From Tanypteryx hageni (lineage: Eukaryota > Arthropoda > Insecta > Odonata > Petaluridae): 64,000 nucleotides of DNA. The notes under the pieces are model-generated. The model was not told the origin of the DNA. It worked only from the letters and a program-made list of their open reading frames with translations, and searched no databases. The translations under genes and the position numbers were made by a program. The stretch spans positions 76,133,533-76,197,532 of the forward strand of contig CM054120.1 of NCBI GenBank assembly GCA_028673005.1, given 5' to 3'. Positions 56,461 to 64,000 of the stretch are shown piece by piece; position 1 is the first letter of the stretch; each line of letters opens with the position of its first letter.

Positions 56461-57523
56461 GGAAGGGGGGAGGAAGAGAGGGAGTGAAAAAGGGAGGGCG
56501 AGAGGAAGGGAGGGAGACAGATGGAGGGACAGGGGAAGGGAGGGAGAGAGGAAGGGAGGGAGAGAGAGGAAGGGTGGGAGGCAGAGGGAGGAATAGAAGG
56601 AGTAAGGGGGGAGGAAGAGAGGGAGAGGAAGAGAGGGAGAGAGGAAGGTAGGGAGAGAGGTAGGGAGGGAGAATGATGGGGGGAGAGAGGAAGGGAGGGA
56701 GAGAGGAAGGGAGGGAGAGACGATGAGAGGGAGAGAGGAAGAGAGGGAGAAAGTAAGGGAAGGAGAGAGGAAGAGAGGGAGAGAGGAAGGGAGGATGGGA
56801 GGAAGGGGGGGGAGAGGAAGCGAGGAAGAGAGGAAGGGAGAGAGGAAGGGAGGAAGAGAGGAAAGGAGAGAGGAAGGGAGGGAGAGAGTAAGGGAGGGAG
56901 AGAGGAAGGGAGGGATACAGATGGAGGAAGAGAGGAAGGGAGGAAATGAAGGAGGAAGGGGGGGAGGAAGGGAGGGAGAGAGGAAGGGACGTAGAGAGGA
57001 AAGGAGGGAGAGAGGAAGGGAGGGAGAGAGGAATGGAGGGAGAGAAGAAGGGAGGGAGAGAGGGGGGAGAGATGGAGGGAGAGAGGGAGAGAGGATGGGA
57101 GGGAGACAGATGGAGGGAGAGAGGAAGGGAGGGAGAGAGGAAGGGAGGGAGAGAGGAAGGGAGGGAGAGAGGACGGGAGGGAGGATGATGGAGGGAGAGA
57201 GGAAGGGAGGAAGAGAGGGAGGATTGGGGGGAGGAAGGGAGGGAGAGGAAGAGAGGGGGAGAGGAAGAGAGGAAGAGAGGAAGGGTGGCAGAGAGGAAGG
57301 GAGGGAGACAGATGGAGGGAGAGAGGAAGGGAGGGAGAGATGAAGGGAGGGAGAGAGGGAGGGAGAGAGGATGGGAGGGAGAGACGAAGGGAGGGAAAGA
57401 GGCAGGGAGAGAGGAAGGGAGGAAGAGAAGGAGGAAGGGGGTAGGAAGTGAGGGAAAGAGGAAGGGAGGGAGAGAGGAAGGGAGGGAGTGAGAAGGGGAG
57501 AGGGAGAAGAAGGGAGGGAGAGA

Positions 57524-58133
57524 GGCCATTCCAGAGTTTACAAGCAGTGACAGTAAAGGATTTGTTGTAAATTTCTGTTCTATGAAGTGGAGTTAGTAGT
57601 TTACCACATCCTCTGGTATTGCAATGGTGAACTGTATTAATGGTGACAAAATTAGATGAAAGATAACAAGGGATGTTGTTATTTAGATTTTGATACAATA
57701 GAGAGAGAAGTTGAAGGTTTCTTCGGCAATCAAGTTTTAGCCAGGAGAGTCGACGGAAGTATTCTGAGACATGGCCAGATTTTTTAAGATTAAATATGAA
57801 TCTGATGCAGGCGTTATGAGAACGTTGTAGCTTAAGGGAGAGTTCCTTTGATAAGTCCTGGTATACAACATCACAATAATCGAAGTGAGGAAAAGTTAGG
57901 GAGGTCACTAGCTGTATTTTTAGTGACGAGGGAATAATGTTAATGAGAGTTACAGTCTTGCAGATTTTTATTATATAATTATTCCAGGTGAGCATTTCAT
58001 TAATTATAATACCGATATTTTTTACGATTTTGCAATAGGGTATAACTGAGCCGTTCAAAGACAGAGGAACTGATTCTGCAAGGTTTATAGATGCCAGTAG
58101 TTTCGGATAACCGATTAAAATGGCTTGATAAGG
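57524..58133 (-). pseudogene. LINE reverse-transcriptase C-terminal fragment, copy 4
   Basis: Fourth copy, entering the satellite at the same points. It is closest to copy 2 (both share the GATATTTTTTACG variant and the same downstream satellite block, offset 7576). It is the first part of the 970-codon frame described for copy 3. Confidence 0.88.
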
Positions 58134-59635
58134 AGGAAGGGGGGAGGAAGGGAGGGAGTTAAAAAGGGATGGAGAGAGGAAGGGAGGGCGAGAGGAAGGG
58201 AGGGAGACAGATTAAGGGAGAGGGGAAGTGAGGGAGAGAGGAAGGGAGGGAGAGAGAGGAAGGGAGGGAGAGGAAGGGTGGGAGGCAGAGGGAGGAAGAG
58301 AAGGAGGAAGGGAGGAGGAAGAGAGGGAGAGGAACAGAGGGAGAGAGGAAGGGAGGGAGAGGGGTAGGGAGGGAAAATGATGGGGGGAGAGAGGAAGGGA
58401 GGGAGAGATGAAGGGAGGGAGAGACGAAGAGAGGGAGAGAGGAATGGAGGGAGAGAGTAAGGGAAGGAGAGAGGAAGAGAGGAAGGGAGAGAGGAAGGGA
58501 GGATGAGAGGGAGGGAGGATGAGAGGAAGGGAGGGAGGAAGAGAGGAAGGGAGAGAGGAAGGGAGGGAGAGAGTAAGGGAGGGAGAGAGGAAGGGAGGGA
58601 TACAGATGGAGGAAGAGAGGAAGGGAGGAAAAGAAGGAGGAAGGGGGGGAGGAAGGGAGGGAGAGAGGAAGGGATGTAGAGAGGAAAGGAGGGAGAGAGG
58701 AAGGGAGGGAGAGAGGAATGGAGGGAGAGAAGAAGGGAGGGAGAGAGGGGGGAGAGAGGGAGGGAGAGAGGAAGGGAGGGAGAGAGGATGGGAGGGAGAA
58801 AGATGGAGGGAGAGAGGAAGGGAGGAAGAGAAGGAGGAAGGAGGGAGGAAGAGAAGGAGGAAAGGGGGAGGAAGGGAGGGAGAGAGGAATGGAGGGAGAG
58901 AGAGAGGAAGGGAGTGAGAGAGGAAGGAAGGGAGAGAGGAAGGATGGGAGGCAGATGGAGGGAGAGAGGTATGGAGGAAGAGAGGGAGGAAGGGGTGGAG
59001 GAAGGGAGGGAGAGGAAGAGAGGGAGAGAGGAAGAGAGGGAGAGAGGAAGGGAGGGAGAAAGATGGGGGGAAAGTGGAAGGGAGGAAGAAAGGAAGGGAG
59101 GTAGATAGATAGATAGATAGATAATCGTCTTTATTCGGGCGAAATTTAGACCAGAAGGTCCATTCTTACATTTAACCCTTCGTCAATATAATAAACACAA
59201 GAAAATGAATAAAATAAGGTATAACAAAATACATTATGTACCTAAATCATACTAATTAAAAAGATTAAATTGAATACAGATTTGTGTTTGTGGAGAAAAT
59301 CTAGGTAAAAACAGACATGTCCTCCCTAGCAAAACCCACGCAGGAAAACACCCACTAAGAAGGGGGGTGTGAAAAACCTGCGAAAACCCTAGATTGTGTA
59401 CATATGGTAATACAAAACTACAACATTAAATAGGAAGGAGTATGTACAGTGGGAGAGTTCGTATATACAGCGTAATTATATACCGTCATAAAAAAGTACA
59501 CGTAAAGGTAATAGCGTAATGTAAACAAGAAATATACAAGTATGCAGAATGAGATGAAATATGCATGAAATATATACAATGAATGAATATAAAGAATGTT
59601 GTTGGGGCATGCATATTATAAGAAAGCAGGAAAAT

Positions 59636-59731
59636 ATACACATATATATATATACATACATATACATACATATATACATATATACATACATACATACACA
59701 CACACACATACATACATATGTATACATATAA
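59636..59731. repeat. TA/CA microsatellite inside LINE 3'-UTR
   Basis: Alternating ATAC, ATAT and ACAC motifs over about 95 bp. The two truncated family-A copies at 43.7 and 52.7 kb have ordinary AT-rich sequence (AAGATATAAAATACATAAAT) at this point. The microsatellite is therefore a variant of this particular lineage. Confidence 0.8.
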
Positions 59732-59847
59732 ACAATACACAAAATATATAAAAACAATACAAAATTATATTAAGAAATAGAAAATAATATAAGACAATAC
59801 AAAAAAAACATGAGTAAGGATAATTTATGGGGAGTGTAAAGAGATGA

Positions 59848-62800
59848 TTAAGGATTACTTTGTTGTTTAAGAAAGTGAGTGACACAGGTGCGTTTGAATG
59901 AGTTTAAAGAGGGAGATGTTTTAAAATTCTCATCTAAGTTATTCCAGAGTCGGCAACCGGAGACTTGAAAGGATTTATTGTAGATATTCGTCCTGTGATG
60001 AGGAATAAGGAGGTTATTCTTGCCTCTAGTATCCCGCTTGTGTACTGTGTTGATTTCATTGAAGAGGGAAGAGAGGTAGTCAGGTTTGTTATAAGTAAGG
60101 ATTTTGTACATTTGCATCAGGGTATGTAAGTTCCTTCGAGCGTCAAGTTTGAGCCATGAAAGATTATTGTAATGTTCGCTAATGTGGTCGCTCTTTTTAA
60201 GGTCACCGATGAATCTCATGCAGGAGTTTTGTGTGCGTTGAAGTTTTAATGCCAATTCACAGGAGAGATCATTATAAACAACATCACAATAGTCAAAGTG
60301 AGGAAATAGGAGTGTGGTCACTAAGAGTTTACGTAAGGAATTAGGTAATAAGTTTTTGAGTTTTTTGAGAGAGTGCAAGGAGGAGTTGATGGTACTACAG
60401 ATTTTATTGGTATTAGGAGCCCAAGATAGAGTTTCATCTACTATGACACCGAGGTTGACTACTGATTTATTAAAATGCAATGTGGACCCCTCAAGCGATA
60501 GAAGAGGAGATTCGCTATGATCTATGGAAGCCAATAGTTTGGGGTGACCGATAATAATAGATTGACTTTTTGCGGGATTGATCTTCAGAAAGTTATTTGA
60601 GCTCCAAAGAGAGAGAGAAGCTAGATCAGAGTTGATTTTAGCGACAGCATCGGGAAATTCAGGTACGCGAGAGTGATAGTAGATTTGGAGATCGTCAGCA
60701 TATAGGTGATAATTACAGTGAGTGAGGGCATTTGAGATATCATTAATGTACAGAGAGAATAGCAGGGGGCCAAGAATAGAACCTTGCGGAACGCCTCTAT
60801 TTACATTTAAGGGACGAGATGATAAATCATGAGTAATAACCTTTTGAGAGCGGCCATTTAGATATGAGCGAAACCAGTTTCGAGAAGCGAGTGAGAAGTG
60901 CAAAAGTTCAAGTTTGCATAGTAGGATGTCTTTGTCGATGGAGTCGAAGGCTTTACTGAAATCCAATAGTGTTAGAATGGTGATTTTTCTCTGATCCATT
61001 GCTTTGCGGACGTCGTCCGTTACTTTCAATAGTGCGGTAGCTGTGCTATGCGATTTACGAAAACCAGATTGGAACGGGTCAATGAGATTATTTTTTGAAA
61101 GGAAATGAGTTATTTGCTCATGTGCAAGTCTTTCAAACGCCTTGGAGAGAACAGGCAAGAGACTAATTGGTCTGAAATCAGCGTTTTCGTGAGAATTGTT
61201 TTTCTTGGGGATAGGACGGACAAGAGCTGATTTCCATGAAGTAGGGTATTTAGATTGAAGAATAGACCAGTTAAAGATATGAGTGATAATGGGGAGAATG
61301 ATAGGAATTAATTTATTTATTAGTATTATAGATACGCCGTCATCTCCTATTGCAGTTGACTTAATTGCACGAAGTGATTTAGCTACCTGTGGTTGTGTGA
61401 GTGGTGTAAATTCAAAGATTGTATTTGAGGTGTGATTGGGTTTGAGGCTACGGATACGTTCAATAGTTTCAGATTTTAGGCCTACATCTACGGTCGTGGG
61501 AGGTTTAGTGAAATGAGCGTTAAGCTCGTCAAGGGACAGGTTTGGTAGAAGTTGCATATCTTTATTTTTACCAACACCCAAGTTCCGTAATTTTTTCCAT
61601 ATCGAGGACTGTGTTCGTGCATAGTTGGTTGAATCGTGTACATATTTAATTTTAGCGTTGCGTATAAGTTGTTTTGTTTTATTTCGCAATGATTTATACC
61701 GCGATAGTAAATCAGGATCCTTAGATTTCTTAAAATCACGATAAATGCTGTCACGGCGGGACATAATCGATTTTATTTCTGGAGTTAGCCATGCAGCATG
61801 TGGCTTTGAGACCCGAATGATTCTGGGAGGGGCAAACTTTTCAAGTAGCTGAGACATATATAAATTAAAAGTCTGAACTTTATCGTCTATGTCTTCTAGG
61901 TGCTCGATTAAATGCCAGGGTAGGAGCGCCGCCTCTGATGTTAATAGTGATTCATTAATAGATTTATAGTCGCGAACCTTTAAGAATTTCTGCTTAAGTT
62001 TTTGACAACGTAGGGAGTAAGCAATGTAAATCATATCGTGCGAAGAGATACCGGGAGCTGCTAATTGTCCGTATTTAATTATTTTCTCGGGATTTGCCGT
62101 AATCGCAAGATCAATCCAAGTGGCGGAGGTTGCCGTATGATTCGTTGGCTGGAGTGGCAAGACGTTTAGCCCTAGGGACTCGAAAGACTGTAAGAGAAAG
62201 TTACTTTCATGGTTGGGTACGAGTAAATTAGCATTAAAATCACCAGTGATTATTAAATGTTGAAAGTCTTGAATGTGTTTGGATAGAGTTTCTTCTATAT
62301 CGGAGAGGTGTCCTATTTTAGGTGGTCGATAAACGATTCCTATGAGGATTTTTACGGAGTTAACTCGCGCGTCAAGTAGAAGGAATTCGGGACGTTTAGA
62401 GTACTTAGGTTCACTATGAGCGAGGATATTACATTGAATGTCATTTCTGGCGTAAATTCCTACACCACCACCACCTTTGCCTAAGCGGTCATTTCGAAAA
62501 AGCTTGAAGCCAGGAATTTCTACGTGCGAGGAGTCAGTTTCAGGTTTAAGCCAAGTCTCAGCCACGGCAATGATATGAATATTTGTCTTAGATAAAATTA
62601 AACGAAGTTCGTCCAAGTGAGCCTGAATGCTTTGGGCGTTGATATAGATAATTTTTAGTGAGCGAGGATGTGGTTTAAGTTCGTTGGAAAGGAGAGATTG
62701 AGTGTCGATATGATACCTGGAAATTCGTGTCACGGGTCGGACCTGTGTTGGGTTCATGGGATTTGAGTTGTAGGCGTCGCGGCAGGTGGTGAGTGAGGTA

Positions 62801-63312
62801 GTTGAGACAAATTCAGAAGCTTCAGGGTTAAGGGGGGAGAGAGTAATGTGGCGAGGGAGACAGAACTCGGGGGCATGTGGGTTAAGCAGGTGTCCTCGGG
62901 AGGTCAATAGAGAAGAGTTGGGGGAGGGAGAGGATGAAATGAGAGAAACAGGTAGAGAAGGACAATCGTGAAAGTTGAGACACTTAGCGGGAGAGCAAGG
63001 GAGGGGAGTTTGTGAAGGGAAAAATTCAGATGCTTTTGGGTTTAAGGAAAAAGGCGGGGGCGGTTGGGATGTGTCGTGCTGTGAGGATACGATAGGTGTA
63101 AGCGTTCGGTTCATAGGCAAGAATTCTCGGGAAGAGGGCATCTCAGTTATAGTAGGAAGTTGAGGAAAAGGAAAAAGGATAGGATAAAAAAGAACTAAAA
63201 GAGTTTTTATGGTCAGGAAGTAATCAAAGGTGCAGAGCAGGAGGATGCGTATAAGCCAGATAATTAATAAAAATATGTGCGAAAAAGGCAATTTATAGGA
63301 TAGCAAGTACAA
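59848..63312 (-). CDS. LINE ORF: AP endonuclease plus reverse transcriptase
   Basis: A 1154-codon intact frame ending TAA at 59848. The likely start is Met58 at 63141 (MPSSREFL), since residues 1-50 are a hydrophobic read-through of the 5'-UTR repeats. Residues 60-215 are a Pro/Ser-rich region with three LNPxAxEF repeats. The APE-type endonuclease spans about 218-435 with INAQS (224-228), AETWL (251-255), VYRPP (327-331), TGDFNA (356-361), WIDLAIT (399-405) and SSHDM (423-427). The reverse transcriptase spans about 690-960 with FRPISLLP (713-720), QSGFRKSHST (748-757), LLDFSKAFDSID (782-793), RGVPQGSILGPLLF (839-852) and YADD (871-874). The C-terminal domain includes FPHFDYCDVVYNDL (1003-1016). 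All catalytic acidic residues are present. The protein would nick target DNA and reverse transcribe its own RNA. Confidence 0.93.
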   Translation of the reverse strand: MYLLSYKLPFSHIFLLIIWLIRILLLCTFDYFLTIKTLLVLFYPILFPFPQLPTITEMPSSREFLPMNRTLTPIVSSQHDTSQPPPPFSLNPKASEFFPSQTPLPCSPAKCLNFHDCPSLPVSLISSSPSPNSSLLTSRGHLLNPHAPEFCLPRHITLSPLNPEASEFVSTTSLTTCRDAYNSNPMNPTQVRPVTRISRYHIDTQSLLSNELKPHPRSLKIIYINAQSIQAHLDELRLILSKTNIHIIAVAETWLKPETDSSHVEIPGFKLFRNDRLGKGGGGVGIYARNDIQCNILAHSEPKYSKRPEFLLLDARVNSVKILIGIVYRPPKIGHLSDIEETLSKHIQDFQHLIITGDFNANLLVPNHESNFLLQSFESLGLNVLPLQPTNHTATSATWIDLAITANPEKIIKYGQLAAPGISSHDMIYIAYSLRCQKLKQKFLKVRDYKSINESLLTSEAALLPWHLIEHLEDIDDKVQTFNLYMSQLLEKFAPPRIIRVSKPHAAWLTPEIKSIMSRRDSIYRDFKKSKDPDLLSRYKSLRNKTKQLIRNAKIKYVHDSTNYARTQSSIWKKLRNLGVGKNKDMQLLPNLSLDELNAHFTKPPTTVDVGLKSETIERIRSLKPNHTSNTIFEFTPLTQPQVAKSLRAIKSTAIGDDGVSIILINKLIPIILPIITHIFNWSILQSKYPTSWKSALVRPIPKKNNSHENADFRPISLLPVLSKAFERLAHEQITHFLSKNNLIDPFQSGFRKSHSTATALLKVTDDVRKAMDQRKITILTLLDFSKAFDSIDKDILLCKLELLHFSLASRNWFRSYLNGRSQKVITHDLSSRPLNVNRGVPQGSILGPLLFSLYINDISNALTHCNYHLYADDLQIYYHSRVPEFPDAVAKINSDLASLSLWSSNNFLKINPAKSQSIIIGHPKLLASIDHSESPLLSLEGSTLHFNKSVVNLGVIVDETLSWAPNTNKICSTINSSLHSLKKLKNLLPNSLRKLLVTTLLFPHFDYCDVVYNDLSCELALKLQRTQNSCMRFIGDLKKSDHISEHYNNLSWLKLDARRNLHTLMQMYKILTYNKPDYLSSLFNEINTVHKRDTRGKNNLLIPHHRTNIYNKSFQVSGCRLWNNLDENFKTSPSLNSFKRTCVTHFLKQQSNP

Positions 63313-63428
63313 CTACACTTTGAGGAGACACAAGTACTAAACTGAAGGAAACACAAGCACTACACTTTGCATGACGCAAGCACTACACTGAAAGGAGCAC
63401 ACACACTGCACTTGGGAGCTTAGGGAAA
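63313..63428 (-). repeat. LINE 5'-UTR tandem repeat, ~23-bp unit
   Basis: On + the units begin CTACACTTTGAGG (63313), CTAAACTGAAGG (63337), CTACACTTTGC (63360), CTACACTGAAAGG (63383) and CTGCACTTGGG (63406, partial), each ending near CACAAGYA. Tandem monomers at the 5' end of a LINE often act as an internal promoter; that role here is inference. Confidence 0.7.
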
Positions 63429-63497
63429 TGGGCGAGAGAGGGAAAGAAAAAACACTATTGGGAGCACTACTACTATGTGAGGAGCGAGCTATTTGGG

Positions 63498-64000
63498 TAG
63501 AGAGGAAGGGAGGGAGAGAGGAAGGGAGAGAGCGAGGAGGGGAGGGAAAGACAGGCAGACAGACAAACGACTTTATTAAGGCGAAATTGAGACTATGTAG
63601 CCCCTTCCTACTTTTTACCCTTACGTCATATAAGTAATTACAATATTTACAAAATAAGAGAAATTAATTACATACAGATTTTAACAAAATACAAAATAAT
63701 TACAAGTTAATATACTTGTTATTAGATAACCGAGCATTACCAAATAATGTTAGGTTTGTGGGTCATAAAAAACTGTGTATCTGTTATGTATTAACACAGA
63801 AAAATTCCCACTACGGAAAACACCTACGAAGAGAAGAGAGGAGTAAAAAACATCGAAAATTTCTAAAATAGTTCAGGGGAAGGAAAATAAAAAAAAATCA
63901 ATAATATGAAAACAGAGGGAAAATATCATTCAGGAAGAGGAAGGGAGGGAGAGAGGAATTGAGGGAGAGAGGATGGGGGGGGGGAGAGGAAGGGAGGAAG
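63498..64000 (-). repeat. GA satellite and family-B 3'-UTR resuming after LINE
   Basis: The array resumes with TAGAGAGGAAGGGAGGGAGA, matching 52107 onward, which is the continuation of the empty site. The B 3'-UTR follows at about 63548-63937, in the same flavour as the copies at 43.13 and 52.16 kb, but with CACCTACGAAGAG and CATCGAAAATTTC as in the other flavour, so it is mosaic. GA satellite then runs off the window edge. Confidence 0.88.
63548..63937 (-). mobile_element. LINE family-B 3'-UTR copy 10 (minus)
   Basis: Tail GACAGGCAGACAGACAAACG, then TTTATTAAGGCGAAATTGAG, ending ATTCAGGAAGAGG. It combines the tail-proximal half of one B flavour (copies 5 and 8) with the distal half of the other (copies 6 and 9). 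This suggests gene conversion or crossover between units. Confidence 0.8.

Larger units (their letters stand above)
42951..59105 (-). repeat. GA minisatellite array (inverted), with LINE pieces
   Basis: The same 16-bp repeat as the left array but purine-rich on +. Interruptions: five family-B 3'-UTR copies (43.1, 45.7, 48.8, 52.2, 54.8 kb), four reverse-transcriptase fragments (47.0, 49.9, 55.9, 57.5 kb) and two family-A fragments (43.7, 52.7 kb), all on the minus strand. Reading the minus strand, an RT fragment is followed by 0.7-1.2 kb of satellite and then a B 3'-UTR, which looks like a LINE split by satellite expansion. Long open frames are again compositional. Confidence 0.93.
59106..63497 (-). 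mobile_element. Full-length family-A LINE inserted in GA satellite
   Basis: A 4392-bp element on the minus strand. The 5' end CCCAAATAGCTCGCTCCTCA lies at 63497 and the 3' end GAATAAAGACGATTATC followed by (TATC)n at 59106-59130. It contains a 5'-UTR with tandem ~23-bp repeats, one long intact ORF (63312-59848) and a ~740-bp 3'-UTR with a TA/CA microsatellite. The uninterrupted target GGAGGTAGAGAGGAAGG is present at 52104-52120, and TAGA occurs at both edges (59102-59105 and 63498-63501), consistent with a 4-bp target duplication. An intact ORF, complete 5' end and undecayed edges indicate a recent insertion. It belongs to the APE-endonuclease LINEs, CR1/Jockey group by RT C-terminal features; the clade was not tested by phylogeny. 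Confidence 0.9.

Noticed and set aside
21010..64000. Telomeric or subtelomeric repeat
   Set aside because: The insect-type TTAGG or other telomere motifs are absent; the 16-bp CT unit is not a known telomere repeat. A telomere-like retroelement array (TRAS/SART or HeT-A) was considered, but the LINEs here are APE-type copies inside a satellite with no TTAGG target.

Overview
The window is eukaryotic, AT-rich, intron-containing genomic DNA, most likely from an arthropod and probably an insect. I base this on the spliced MAST-kinase gene and on the mix of transposons: CR1/Jockey-group LINEs, Tigger/pogo, hAT and TTAA-flanked elements. I cannot name the species. Two things dominate: the 3' half of one conserved gene (about 7.05-17.7 kb, + strand), and more than 40 kb of GA/CT-rich minisatellite laced with LINE pieces (about 21.0 kb to the window end).

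Region by region. 1-7.05 kb is non-coding and packed with decayed transposons: two short inverted-repeat elements, a degenerate LINE reverse-transcriptase fragment, a TTAA-flanked piggyBac-like MITE and a 1.2-kb TA-flanked element. 7.05-17.47 kb holds five exons of a MAST-family (microtubule-associated serine/threonine kinase) gene. All splice phases agree across them. They encode the SASASGLSLMIP linker, the PDZ domain (split by a phase-0 intron) and the Ser/Pro-rich C-terminal tail; the kinase domain must lie left of the window. Its introns host a Tigger transposase relic and a related non-autonomous element. 17.7-21.0 kb holds hAT transposase relics and a diverged direct repeat.

From 21.0 kb the sequence is a degenerate 16-bp minisatellite (consensus CCCTCCCTTCCTCTCT on the pyrimidine strand). 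It is pyrimidine-rich on + up to a 500-N gap (42451-42950) and purine-rich on + after it, so array orientation flips at the gap. The array carries: ten copies of a ~380-bp LINE 3'-UTR ending in (TGTC)n (family B); four copies of a ~600-bp reverse-transcriptase C-terminal fragment, flanked on both sides by minisatellite at constant junctions; three independent-looking pieces of a second LINE (family A, tail (TATC)n), one of them full length with an intact 1154-codon endonuclease/reverse-transcriptase ORF; and two micro-fragments with a (TTTC)n tail (family C).

The strongest hunt result is that LINE insertions and minisatellite look like one system. All three LINE tails have the form (TNTC)n and enter the array at TC. 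Empty-site paralogs inside the window reveal exact insertion points and 4-6 bp target duplications, and families A and B share a 3'-terminal hairpin with a compensatory base-pair change. The long open frames throughout the array are compositional artefacts. Collapse or duplication during assembly is a real alternative explanation for parts of the array, especially next to the gap.
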